DNA of 51,237 nt from Lachnospiraceae bacterium (GCA_017391465.1 JAFOYH010000004.1:1-51237), one strand, 5' to 3'; counted from the stretch's first letter, positions 1 through 7,480 are shown. The notes: generated by a model not told the origin, from the letters alone. Made by a program: numbers and translations.

Positions 1-123
1 CGTGGCATGTGTTCTGCAGACCGAGGTATTGTATTCCTTGATGTTCTTAGTAATCTCGAACGTATTTCTGACCATGCGGTAAACATTGCAGAATATGTTG
101 AAGCTGAAAAAGTGCATGCGTAA
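1..123 (+). CDS. C-terminal fragment of PhoU-domain protein, probably Na/Pi cotransporter family
   Basis: An open frame enters from the left edge and ends at TAA 121-123, leaving 40 residues of the protein's end. The visible sequence includes FLDVLSNLERISDHAVNIAE, the form of the last helix of a PhoU-like domain (LERISDHAxNIAE). In Firmicutes this ending is typical of Na+/phosphate cotransporter (NptA/YjbB-like) proteins that carry a C-terminal PhoU domain, and also of free PhoU. The start and most of the gene lie outside the window, so the choice between transporter and PhoU is inference. The gene ends intact only 22 bases before the left end of the insertion sequence. Confidence 0.7.
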   Translation, partial: RGMCSADRGIVFLDVLSNLERISDHAVNIAEYVEAEKVHA

Positions 124-145
124 GTGATATCGAATCATAGTAAAA

Positions 146-162
146 AGGGGCTGTCGGTTAAT
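146..162 (+). repeat. Left terminal inverted repeat of the IS
   Basis: AGGGGCTGTCGGTTAAT pairs with the right end at 13 of 17 positions. It also starts a small hairpin, CTGTC (151-155) with GACAG (163-167). Confidence 0.6.
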
Positions 163-175
163 AGACAGTACTAAA

Positions 176-204
176 TAGGGCGAGGAGCCATGCTCCTCGC
201 CCTA
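176..204 (+). terminator. 13-bp stem-loop ahead of the transposase
   Basis: A perfect stem with arms 176-188 (TAGGGCGAGGAGC) and 192-204 and a three-base loop lies inside the left end of the IS, 28 bases before the GTG start. It is followed by AAACTTTT, a poor U-tract. It may stop transcription arriving from the phosphate gene, or fold in read-through mRNA and limit transposase translation. Both roles are inferred from position and structure. Confidence 0.55.
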
Positions 205-231
205 AACTTTTACCCATAAAAAGAGAAAAAG

Positions 232-2034
232 GTGGCTAACGACAACCACCTTTGCTCCGTTACATTGTATAATGTAACTATGAAAAACCAAAGATATTAT
301 AACGAATTTTTTGAATTAGGACAACAGAAAATTAACTTTAATTTTTATGAATTGAGTTTACCTGACGACGATCCGGTCTTTACCCTAAAAAAAGTTATGG
401 AGGAAATGGATTTTACGGCTTTATTGGCACAGTATTCAGGCAAGGGGAAACACGGGTTTAACCCAATCATGAAATATGGAATTCTTACCTATGCGAACAT
501 GCGTGGCGTTCGTGAGATAGACCGTATTGTAGAATTATGTAAAAGAGACCTGGCATTCATCTGGCTCACACAAGGAGAACAGCCGAAAAGAGATGCTTTT
601 TATGATTTTATAAACAAGAAACTCACACCGGAAATATTAGATGATCTGAATTATCAACTATTACGACGCTTAAAAAAAGAAGGTCTGATCACGTTAGAAT
701 TACTCTTTATTGATGGGACTAAAATTGAGGCTAATGCAAATCGCTACACTTTTGTCTGGCGAGGAACTCTAAACTATCATCTTGTAGGACTTCTTGACAA
801 CATTGATGCTCTTTATCATAAATACAACGCGTTATTAGAAGAGAATGGATATGATGAAAAATACGGATTAGGAAATGCATTGATGTTTATCATCGAAGGT
901 ATGGATAAAGTACGAGCCGTAATTGAAAAGAACCGGAAACGGAAACTCACAAAACACAAAAAAATGGCCAACAATACCATCATAGAGATCGACAATTGTT
1001 CTCCGATGGATATATTAAAGCTACAGAAAAACCTGACGACGATAGCCGAGGGCGAAGGAATCGTATTTGTCTACGGAAAAGGAAAGAAAAAGTCTGAAAT
1101 ACAGCAGCTTTATGAAGAATTAGATGTTTGCGGCAGAAAACTTATGGAATACAAAGAGTGTTTTGAAGTCATGGGAAAAGAACGAAACAGCTATTCCAAA
1201 ACAGATCTGGAAGCCACTTTTATGAGAATGAAAGATGATCATATGATGAATGGTCAGCTTAAAGCAGCCTACAATGTTCAGATTGCAGTAGAGAATTATT
1301 TTATCGTACATGCATATGTAAGTAATGACAGAACAGATTACAATACATTGATCCCTGTCATTCAAAAGCATATCAAAGCTTTTGGCAAAGTGCTGAAAGA
1401 GGCTACTGCAGACAGTGGTTACTGCAGTGAAAAAAATCTGCTGTTTTGTAAAGAACATAACATAGAAAGCTACATCAAGCTACAGGATCACGAGCAGAGA
1501 AAGACACGTGCTTACAAAGAAAATATCGGAAAATATTATAACATGACAACGCAGATATTCGAAGATGAGCAATTTTATATTTGTCATGATGGACGGGAAC
1601 TGAGACATATCCGCACGGAAGAAAAAGAGATGGATGGTTATACCCAAACCATGGAAGTGTATGGATGTGCTGATTGCAGCGGATGTGAACACAAAGCCAA
1701 ATGCCTTTATAAATACAATCCTGAAAAAGATGCAGATAAAAATAAAGTCCTGAAGATCAATGAACGCTGGGAAGAATTAAAAGAAAAATCTTACGCAAAT
1801 ATTCAGAGCGAAAAAGGCATCCTAAACCGTCAGATCCGTTCCATTCAAACGGAAGGACATTTTGGAGACATCAAGGAAAATGATGACTTTCGAAGATTCA
1901 ATCATCGCACAGCTGATAAAGTATATAAAGAATTTATGCTGTATGCGATTGGAAGAAATATCAACAAATATCATCGTTTTCTGTGTAATGAAATACAGAA
2001 ATTTGAGGGCAAAAAAGAAGAAAATGCAGCTTAA
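232..2034 (+). CDS. IS1182 family DDE transposase
   Basis: A 600-residue protein that cuts and joins the element's ends. The N-terminal part (about 60-135) matches the DUF772 domain found ahead of the catalytic fold in IS1182/IS4-type enzymes. The likely DDE triad is visible: Asp161 in FIDGTK, Asp394 in TADSGY and Glu541 in QTEGHFGD, and a Cys-rich insert (CADCSGCEHKAKC) precedes the Glu. The last motif, followed by FRRFNHR and then GRNINKY, is typical of IS1182. The start chosen is GTG 232, with only the weak site GAGAAAAAGG upstream; ATG 280 would remove 16 residues. Length is normal for the family, and no frameshift is seen. Confidence 0.93.
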   Translation: MANDNHLCSVTLYNVTMKNQRYYNEFFELGQQKINFNFYELSLPDDDPVFTLKKVMEEMDFTALLAQYSGKGKHGFNPIMKYGILTYANMRGVREIDRIVELCKRDLAFIWLTQGEQPKRDAFYDFINKKLTPEILDDLNYQLLRRLKKEGLITLELLFIDGTKIEANANRYTFVWRGTLNYHLVGLLDNIDALYHKYNALLEENGYDEKYGLGNALMFIIEGMDKVRAVIEKNRKRKLTKHKKMANNTIIEIDNCSPMDILKLQKNLTTIAEGEGIVFVYGKGKKKSEIQQLYEELDVCGRKLMEYKECFEVMGKERNSYSKTDLEATFMRMKDDHMMNGQLKAAYNVQIAVENYFIVHAYVSNDRTDYNTLIPVIQKHIKAFGKVLKEATADSGYCSEKNLLFCKEHNIESYIKLQDHEQRKTRAYKENIGKYYNMTTQIFEDEQFYICHDGRELRHIRTEEKEMDGYTQTMEVYGCADCSGCEHKAKCLYKYNPEKDADKNKVLKINERWEELKEKSYANIQSEKGILNRQIRSIQTEGHFGDIKENDDFRRFNHRTADKVYKEFMLYAIGRNINKYHRFLCNEIQKFEGKKEENAA

Positions 2035-2100
2035 TAAAAAGTCTGCTTAATTTCGTATGTGCCTTTTATTTCGTGTGCTCAAAAATAAATAATCCATCTT

Positions 2101-2170
2101 AGAAATAGAGATACCCTGCGGGATATGCAGTGCTAGAAAGCACGCATTTCCGCAGGGTATCTCTATTTCT
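2101..2170. repeat. 70-base near-perfect inverted repeat downstream of the transposase
   Basis: Arms 2101-2121 and 2150-2170 are perfect 21-bp reverse complements (AGAAATAGAGATACCCTGCGG on the left). Pairing continues inward with one mismatch and one bulge to GTGCT/AGCAC around an AGAA loop, so nearly all 70 bases form one hairpin. It lies between the transposase stop and the right IS end. A weak T-run (TTTCTCTTT) follows. It could be a strong terminator, a palindromic mini-element nested in the IS, or an RNA-processing site. Confidence 0.8.
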
Positions 2171-2193
2171 CTTTAAAATGGGTAGAAATCGGC

Positions 2194-2210
2194 ATTAGCC
2201 GATTTCCCCT
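2194..2210 (-). repeat. Right terminal inverted repeat of the IS
   Basis: The reverse complement, AGGGGAAATCGGCTAAT, matches the left end at 13 of 17 positions. It overlaps a 9-bp hairpin, GAAATCGGC/GCCGATTTC. Confidence 0.6.
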
Positions 2211-2252
2211 ATTTGATGAAAAAGACTTGAAAACATATATCCGGATAATGTA

Positions 2253-2270
2253 TGATTCAATTATGCATCG
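2253..2270. promoter_or_regulatory. Imperfect third activator site upstream of the regulator
   Basis: TGATTC-N6-GCATCG matches 10 of the 12 arm bases of the two perfect TGATGC-N6-GCATCA palindromes at 3246 and 3312, with the same six-base spacer. It lies just upstream of the TTG start at 2293 and could serve autoregulation. A chance match in AT-rich DNA is possible. Confidence 0.3.
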
Positions 2271-2292
2271 TATGTTGAAAAGGAGAATTATT

Positions 2293-3255
2293 TTGGAAAA
2301 AACGTCCGTTCATTTCATAGCGGAAAGTCCGCAGATGAAAAAGATTAAAGAGACAATCGAATATATTAAAGATGTTGATTCTTCTGTTTTGATCACTGGT
2401 GAATCAGGCACAGGAAAAGAAGTGGTTTTCAAGTATATTTGTCAGACGAGCCGGCGAAAAGATCAACCCGTTGTAAAAATCAATTGTGGAGCAATTCCTG
2501 AGAATCTTTTTGAATCTGAATTGTTCGGATATGAAGATGGGGCATTTACAGGTGCCAGAAAAAAAGGAAAGGCGGGGCTTTTCGAAATAGCTAATCATGG
2601 AACGTTATTTTTAGATGAAATCAGTGAGATGAGTCCTGAGATGCAGGTAAAATTGTTGCGTGTCATTCAGGAAGGTGAAATATTCAGAATTGGTGGCGGG
2701 CAGACGATTCCCGTGGATGTCCGTATCATTGCCGCTTCGAATAAAAATTTAGAAGAATTGGTGGAGTGTGGAAAATTTCGAAAAGATTTATTCTATCGTT
2801 TGAACGTGATTCGTTTAGAAATTCCGCCGCTTAGAGAACGGCAAGAAGATATTATACCATTATGTAATTATTTTCTGGATATATTCAATGAACGATATGG
2901 AAAAAAGAAACGTTTGACATTAAAAGCTGCTCGTTTTCTTGCTTATTTAAACTGGCCGGGCAATATTCGTGAACTGGAGAATCTTGTTGAGAATATAGTT
3001 GTGCTTGAACCCGATGAAGTGATGCGTGCAAAACATCTCCAGAGTCGATATGGAAAAGAAGGTATTCAAAAGGATGGAACAGTTGTCGTAACGGGTGTGA
3101 TTCCTTATAAAGATGCTTTGGAACAAATGGAAAAGCAATTGCTTCAAAATGCACGCGATATGTATGGAAGTACACGAAAAATGGCAACTGCACTCGGTGT
3201 CAATCAATCAACGATATCTCGTAAGATGCGTCAGTATGCGATGGATGATGCCTAA
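2293..3255 (+). CDS. Sigma-54-dependent AAA+ transcriptional activator lacking a sensor domain
   Basis: A 320-residue enhancer-binding protein that would use ATP to open sigma-54 RNA polymerase promoters. Walker A GESGTGKE is at residues 36-43, the sigma-54-contacting GAFTGA loop at 83-88, and Walker B LFLDEI follows. GNIRELEN closes the AAA+ domain, and a Fis-type helix-turn-helix (MATALGVNQSTISRKMRQ) ends the protein. The start TTG 2293 is chosen because AAAAGGAG lies 7 bases before it; the frame stays open to TTG 2227. Relatives usually carry a PAS, GAF or receiver domain in front, and none is present here. The IS ends about 80 bases upstream, so the sensor may have been lost, or the protein may be naturally short. 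Its likely targets are the paired palindromes and the -24/-12 promoter that follow. Confidence 0.92.
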   Translation: MEKTSVHFIAESPQMKKIKETIEYIKDVDSSVLITGESGTGKEVVFKYICQTSRRKDQPVVKINCGAIPENLFESELFGYEDGAFTGARKKGKAGLFEIANHGTLFLDEISEMSPEMQVKLLRVIQEGEIFRIGGGQTIPVDVRIIAASNKNLEELVECGKFRKDLFYRLNVIRLEIPPLRERQEDIIPLCNYFLDIFNERYGKKKRLTLKAARFLAYLNWPGNIRELENLVENIVVLEPDEVMRAKHLQSRYGKEGIQKDGTVVVTGVIPYKDALEQMEKQLLQNARDMYGSTRKMATALGVNQSTISRKMRQYAMDDA

Positions 3256-3263
3256 TTGCATCA
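3246..3263. promoter_or_regulatory. Upstream activator site 1 (TGATGC-N6-GCATCA)
   Basis: A palindrome with arms TGATGC and GCATCA and spacer CTAATT overlaps the last codons and stop of the activator gene. It has the same arms and spacer length as the site at 3312-3329, with centres 66 bp apart. It lies about 140 bp before the -24 element, a normal place for an enhancer site of a sigma-54 activator. Confidence 0.65.
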
Positions 3264-3311
3264 GCAAAAACCTTGATAAATAGAGCTTTTGAGCATAGAA
3301 ATAAAGCATAA

Positions 3312-3329
3312 TGATGCATATATGCATCA
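3312..3329. promoter_or_regulatory. Upstream activator site 2 (TGATGC-N6-GCATCA)
   Basis: This 18-bp palindrome is perfect even across its spacer (ATATAT). It sits about 70 bp upstream of the sigma-54 promoter and repeats the arms of the site at 3246-3263. It is probably bound by the Fis-type domain of the adjacent activator; this is inferred from position and symmetry. Confidence 0.7.
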
Positions 3330-3400
3330 AAAAATATAGAGGTTTGAAATGTAAGTATCAAATATGTTTAAAAATAGGGGTTTTTAGGTCTAGTTAAAGT

Positions 3401-3416
3401 TGGCATGAAAAATGCT
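3401..3416 (+). promoter_or_regulatory. Sigma-54 (-24/-12) promoter
   Basis: TGGCATGAAAAATGCT matches the consensus TGGCACRNNNNTTGCW at 14 of 16 positions. It has the essential GG (3402-3403) and GC (3414-3415) exactly 12 bp apart. It lies 46 bp before the first gene of the acyl-CoA dehydrogenase operon and downstream of a gene for a GAFTGA-type activator. Confidence 0.82.
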
Positions 3417-3462
3417 ATAATAAAGTGTATAAATAACTTGAACATTTATTGGAGGGAAAAAT

Positions 3463-4608
3463 ATGAGCTTTATCTTAAACAAAGAACAGAAATTAATTCT
3501 TCAGTTGGCTAAATCTTTTGCTGAAACAGAATTAGCGCCAATTGCTGAAGAAATGGACAGAAATGCCAAATTTGCGCCAGGTCTTGTTCAGAAGGTTGCT
3601 GACATTGGTTTGTTAGGCATGAACGTACCTGTTGAATACGGCGGAGCTGGTATTGATGAGGTGACAAAAGCATTAGTGATCATGGAAATCGCTAAAGTTG
3701 ATGCATCTGTTGCAGAATTAATTGCTGTACATACATTAACAAATGATATCATCTTAAAATTCGGTAACGAAGCACAGAAAGAAAAATACTTAAGATGGGG
3801 TGCTTCTGGTGGTGTTGGTGCATTTGCTCTTACAGAACCAAACGCTGGTTCCGATGCTGCTGCAGCGCGTACAAAAGCTGTTGTTGATGGTGATGACTAT
3901 GTGATCAACGGTTCTAAATGTTTCATTTCCAACATGGGACATGATGAAGGTGACTACGTTGTTCTCATCGCTCTTACGGATCCAGCTAAGAAAACAAAAG
4001 GTATGTCTGCAATCATCGTAGATCGTACAACTCCAGGTTTTGATATTGGTAAAGTAGAAGACAAGATGGGGCTTCGTGCAGCTCCGGTATCTGAACTTAT
4101 CTTTGCTGACTGTCGTGTTCCTAGAACTCAGCTTCTTGGTAAAGAAGGTCGTGGTTTCATGATCGCTATGGCTGGTCTTGATGGTGGACGTATCGGTATG
4201 GCTTCCCAGGGTGTTGGTGTTGCTGAAAGTGCTTTGGCATCTGCGGTTGCATATTCCAAACAGCGTGTACAGTTTGGTAAACCAATCAATGCAAACCAGG
4301 GACTTCAGTGGTATCTTGCAGACATGGCTACACGTACAGAAGCAGCTAAAATGTTAACACTTAATGCTGCAGATCGTCGTCAGCATGGTGAAAATATTGG
4401 TAAATTAGCAGCTATGGCTAAATACTATGCATCTGAAAATGCTGTATGGGTTACAAATAAATCGCTTCAGATTCATGGAGGATATGGATACATGAAAGAT
4501 TACGCAATCGAACGTCAATATCGTGATGCGCGTATTATTCCTCTGTACGAAGGAACATCTGAAATCCAGAAAGTGGTTATCTCCAGAGCTGTTATCGACG
4601 GCAAATAG
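3463..4608 (+). CDS. Acyl-CoA dehydrogenase (short-chain/butyryl-CoA type)
   Basis: A 381-residue FAD enzyme, the usual length, that would oxidise an acyl-CoA to the 2-enoyl-CoA or work in reverse with electron-transfer flavoprotein. The order is a helical N-terminal domain (1-115), a beta middle domain with FALTEPNAGSDAA (about 125-137), and a C-terminal helical domain. The C-terminal domain contains RVQFGKPI for FAD contact and HGGYGYMKDY. The presumed catalytic base is Glu363 in YEGTSEIQ. ATG 3463 follows the strong site TTGGAGGG. It is the first gene behind the sigma-54 promoter, and its stop is one base from the next start. No etfAB lies nearby, so the electron partner must be encoded elsewhere. 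The acyl substrate cannot be told from sequence. Confidence 0.93.
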   Translation: MSFILNKEQKLILQLAKSFAETELAPIAEEMDRNAKFAPGLVQKVADIGLLGMNVPVEYGGAGIDEVTKALVIMEIAKVDASVAELIAVHTLTNDIILKFGNEAQKEKYLRWGASGGVGAFALTEPNAGSDAAAARTKAVVDGDDYVINGSKCFISNMGHDEGDYVVLIALTDPAKKTKGMSAIIVDRTTPGFDIGKVEDKMGLRAAPVSELIFADCRVPRTQLLGKEGRGFMIAMAGLDGGRIGMASQGVGVAESALASAVAYSKQRVQFGKPINANQGLQWYLADMATRTEAAKMLTLNAADRRQHGENIGKLAAMAKYYASENAVWVTNKSLQIHGGYGYMKDYAIERQYRDARIIPLYEGTSEIQKVVISRAVIDGK

Positions 4609-4609
4609 A

Positions 4610-5605
4610 ATGGGTTATTTAATTTCTGAAGAAGCACAGGAACTGGTTGATGCAGTTCGTGATTTTTGTGAAAACGAAGTCAAAGAACAGAGCAAGGAAT
4701 ATGATCGAACAGGCGAATGGCCTGCAGAAATCTATGAAAAAGCAAAAGAAATGCAGTTACATATGCTTGAAATCCCAGAAGAATACGGTGGTCTTGGATT
4801 AGACAAGTTGACATGTGCAGCTCTTTACGAAGAAATGGCAAGAGCTGATGCAGGTTTTGCATTAACATTTGCTGTAAGTAATATTGACCTTACACCAGTT
4901 ATGAAATTTGGTACAGAAGAACAGAAACGCAGATTCTGCGATATTATTCTTGGCGGACAGTTTGGTGCATTTGCAATTACAGAACCACAGGCTGGTTCCG
5001 ATGCCGCGAATGGTAAAACAACAGCACGTAAAGACGGTGACTATTATGTATTAAATGGTCGTAAAACATTTATCACAAACGGTGGAGTTGCAGGTGTATA
5101 TCTTGTAACAGCTATGACAGATAAAAGCAAAGGCTTGAAAGGCATGAGTGCATTTATCGTTGAAGCAGGAACACCAGGTTTGTCTACAGGTCACCATGAA
5201 GATAAGATGGGTATTCGTGGTTCCAATACATGTGATGTTGTATTTGATGAATGCCGTATTCCTGCAAGCGCATTACTTGGGAAAGAAGGCGAAGGCTTTA
5301 AGATTGCTATGTTAACACTTGATGTAAGCCGTACTTTTGTTGGATGTATGGCGATCGGTATTGCACAAAGAGCGATGGAAGAAGGCAAATCATATGGTAT
5401 GGAATCTGCCATTGCAAAATGCTATGGCGGTGATGTAGCTATGCAGGTAACAACAGATGCTGTTCAGGTGTTTGGTGGATATGGATACAGCAAAGACTAT
5501 CCGGTGGAAAAATTAATGCGTGATGCCAAAATTTACCAGATTTTTGAAGGAACAAATCAGATTCAGAGAGTTGTTATTGCAAACCACTTAATGAATAAAT
5601 ATTGA
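4610..5605 (+). CDS. Acyl-CoA dehydrogenase paralogue with an internal deletion
   Basis: At 331 residues it is about 48 shorter than the family norm and than its upstream neighbour. ATG 4610 lies one base after the previous stop, so translation is probably coupled. The middle domain is intact (FAITEPQAGSDAA), and the end keeps FGGYGYSKDY and the catalytic-base motif FEGTNQIQ (Glu313). Between IAQRAMEE (residues ~252-259) and GKSYGMES the stretch that normally holds YAKER.QFGKPI, LADMA and the following helix is missing, in frame. That part builds the C-terminal helical bundle and contacts FAD of the neighbouring subunit, so the enzyme may be inactive or have an altered assembly. A sequencing or assembly collapse is possible. 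Confidence 0.88.
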   Translation: MGYLISEEAQELVDAVRDFCENEVKEQSKEYDRTGEWPAEIYEKAKEMQLHMLEIPEEYGGLGLDKLTCAALYEEMARADAGFALTFAVSNIDLTPVMKFGTEEQKRRFCDIILGGQFGAFAITEPQAGSDAANGKTTARKDGDYYVLNGRKTFITNGGVAGVYLVTAMTDKSKGLKGMSAFIVEAGTPGLSTGHHEDKMGIRGSNTCDVVFDECRIPASALLGKEGEGFKIAMLTLDVSRTFVGCMAIGIAQRAMEEGKSYGMESAIAKCYGGDVAMQVTTDAVQVFGGYGYSKDYPVEKLMRDAKIYQIFEGTNQIQRVVIANHLMNKY

Positions 5606-5655
5606 TTTAATAAGATAAAAATAAGAATAAAATGGAAGCATGAAGGGGAGGTTAC

Positions 5656-6234
5656 ATGGATACAAGAGATGCAATTTTAAGCCGAAGAAGTATTCGTAAG
5701 TACACAGATCAATCAATTTCGAGAGAAGATCTGGAGGAAATTCTGGAAGCGGCTGCATGGGCACCATCTGCAGTTAATTTACAGCCGTGGTATTTTGTTG
5801 CTTTGCATAGTAAAGAAGAATTAGCGAAAATGGCAGATGTGATGCAGCGTGTGGCAGATGGGATTTTACCGAATTTAAAATCACGTTTTGCAAATACGCC
5901 GACGGTTGTGGATGAAACTTATGAATTTGTACGTGGTCTTGGTGATGCGCCGGTTTATATTCTTGCATTTCAGTTGAAACCGGATTACAAAGTTGAAGCA
6001 GATGCGGTTAACTTAAGTATTGGTGCAGCCATTCAGAATATTTTACTTGCAGCCCATAATAAGGGTATAGGAAGCTGTTGGTTAACAGCACCGATTGAGG
6101 CAGGTGTTGGCAGAGAATTAGGTTCCATTTTTGCACCGGATAAAGGAGAAATGGTGGCATTGATTACACTGGGATACCCTGCGAAAGTTGGCAAGCCGCC
6201 TAAACGTAAAGAAGGTCGTTTTTCGATTTTATAG
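5656..6234 (+). CDS. Nitroreductase family FMN oxidoreductase
   Basis: A 192-residue flavoprotein of the NfsB/FRP-like fold, normal length. It opens with the typical [12 protein letters not shown], which supplies FMN-phosphate contacts, followed by [15 protein letters not shown]. The C-terminal part has the usual [11 protein letters not shown] and LGYPAK motifs near the flavin. The family uses NAD(P)H to reduce nitro compounds, quinones, enones or flavins, and the true substrate here is unknown. ATG 5656 follows GGGGAGG. The gene is 50 bases after the second acyl-CoA dehydrogenase with no terminator between, so it belongs to the sigma-54 operon. A role as flavin or electron donor to the dehydrogenases is possible but not shown. 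Confidence 0.9.
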   Translation: MDTRDAILSRRSIRKYTDQSISREDLEEILEAAAWAPSAVNLQPWYFVALHSKEELAKMADVMQRVADGILPNLKSRFANTPTVVDETYEFVRGLGDAPVYILAFQLKPDYKVEADAVNLSIGAAIQNILLAAHNKGIGSCWLTAPIEAGVGRELGSIFAPDKGEMVALITLGYPAKVGKPPKRKEGRFSIL

Positions 6235-6299
6235 ATGCGTGGCTATAGGCAGGCATGAATATACACTAAAATGGAAGACAGGTATTTTGGGAGGATGAA

Positions 6300-6935
6300 A
6301 TGATGTGTGATACAAGAAAATTCAGCTGTGGTGATTGTGGTGTAACTAATTGTAATTCTCAGGATAGTAAATATCCGGATTTTTGTCTGACAACGCACAT
6401 GGATGAGCATGTAAAAGCAGAAGCAATGGCTATTTACGAAGATGAAACAAATCGCAAGATCATGATGACAGCAGCGGATATTGAACATGAATTCTATTGC
6501 CAGTATACACGTTTGGAAGAAACGATTGAATTTGCAAAACGTATGGGCGTTAAGAAAATCGGTATTGCTACATGTGTTGGTTTAATTCGTGAAACACGTA
6601 TGGTAACAAAGATTCTTCGTCATCATGGTTTTGAAGTATATGCAGCAGCTTGTAAAGTAGGTGCAATTTCAAAACAGCATGTTGGTATTAGCGAAGAATG
6701 TAATGACTGTGGTGCCAATATGTGTAATCCAATCCTTCAGGCAAAATTACTCAATGCAGCAAAAACAGATATGAATATTGTGATTGGTCTTTGCGTTGGA
6801 CATGATATGTTATTTATGAAAAATGTTGAAGCCATGACAACGACATTAGTTGTGAAAGATCGTGTGACAGGACATAATCCAGCAGCTGCGATTTACAATG
6901 CAGAGTCTTATTATAAGAAAAAACTCTTTAAATAA
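6300..6935 (+). CDS. DUF1847 domain protein, Cys-rich, probably metal-binding
   Basis: A 211-residue protein of unknown function. The N-terminus has a Cys cluster (C4, then CGDCGVTNC) and a second cluster, CNDCGANMC, occurs in the C-terminal half. Together with conserved His (YEVYAAACK region and GHD) this suggests zinc or Fe-S binding. The middle segment (GVKKIGIATCVGLIRET) looks like an alpha/beta fold. It matches my recollection of the DUF1847 family, which is common in anaerobes. ATG 6300 is used (a second ATG follows at once), with GGGAGG six bases upstream. It sits 65 bases after the nitroreductase in the same operon, suggesting a redox or cofactor role, but none can be assigned. Confidence 0.8.
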   Translation: MMCDTRKFSCGDCGVTNCNSQDSKYPDFCLTTHMDEHVKAEAMAIYEDETNRKIMMTAADIEHEFYCQYTRLEETIEFAKRMGVKKIGIATCVGLIRETRMVTKILRHHGFEVYAAACKVGAISKQHVGISEECNDCGANMCNPILQAKLLNAAKTDMNIVIGLCVGHDMLFMKNVEAMTTTLVVKDRVTGHNPAAAIYNAESYYKKKLFK

Positions 6936-6985
6936 TGAACAAAAACCATTATAATTGTTTCATATAAATACTGTTGGGGGAATGA

Positions 6986-7480
6986 ATGATGGTTAAAGAA
7001 ATTGCAAAAGACAAAACATTAGAAGAAAAGATGGCGTTGGCAGATGAGATTGCCCGTGGATATTTTCGTCAGGGATTAAATTGTTCGGAATGTGTACTTC
7101 GTACATTTATTGATATTTACAATGTGAATCTTCCGGATGAGATTTTATGTATGGCAACAGGCTTTGGTGGCGGCATGGGTCATACAAAGAATACCTGTGG
7201 TGCGATTACAGGTGCTGTTTTGGCATTGGGTACACTTAAAGGTCGTCGTGCACCATTTGGACCAAAAGAAGAGATGGGTGAACGTGTAAAAGATCTTCAG
7301 CAGAATATTTATCCGATATTTGGAAAAATGATAGGAGAGCTTGAAGAAAAATATGGTACATTGATCTGCCGTGAGATGTCACAGCCATTTGGTGATTTTG
7401 ATTCAAAACCACGCAAGAAAAATTGTATGGAAATCACAGCATACTGTGCAAGTCTTGCTGTAAAATATGCAGAAATGTAA
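6986..7480 (+). CDS. C_GCAxxG_C_C family redox protein
   Basis: A 164-residue protein with the spaced-cysteine signature of the C_GCAxxG_C_C family: NCSECV near residue 32, FGGGMGHTKNTCGAITGA in the middle, then LICRE and KNCME/YCAS at the end. Members occur beside redox enzymes in anaerobes, and the family is related to split-Soret cytochrome domains. No CXXCH haem site is seen here, so the Cys probably bind metal or a cluster. Start ATG 6986 (or 6989) follows TTGGGGG. It is the last gene of the sigma-54 operon and is followed by a strong terminator at 7514. The biochemical function is unknown. Confidence 0.82.
   Translation: MMVKEIAKDKTLEEKMALADEIARGYFRQGLNCSECVLRTFIDIYNVNLPDEILCMATGFGGGMGHTKNTCGAITGAVLALGTLKGRRAPFGPKEEMGERVKDLQQNIYPIFGKMIGELEEKYGTLICREMSQPFGDFDSKPRKKNCMEITAYCASLAVKYAEM

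Larger units (their letters stand above)
146..2210 (+). mobile_element. IS1182-type insertion sequence
   Basis: A single DDE transposase gene (232-2034) is bracketed by imperfect terminal inverted repeats. The left end at 146-162 reads AGGGGCTGTCGGTTAAT. The reverse complement of 2194-2210 reads AGGGGAAATCGGCTAAT, matching at 13 of 17 positions. Each end can also fold on itself: CTGTC/GACAG at 151-167 and GAAATCGGC/GCCGATTTC at 2185-2206. No clear target-site duplication was found, so the exact boundaries are uncertain by a few bases; AT bases outside the ends also partly match. The element lies between a PhoU-domain gene and a sigma-54 activator and carries no passenger gene. The transposase is full length, so the copy may be active. 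Confidence 0.75.
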
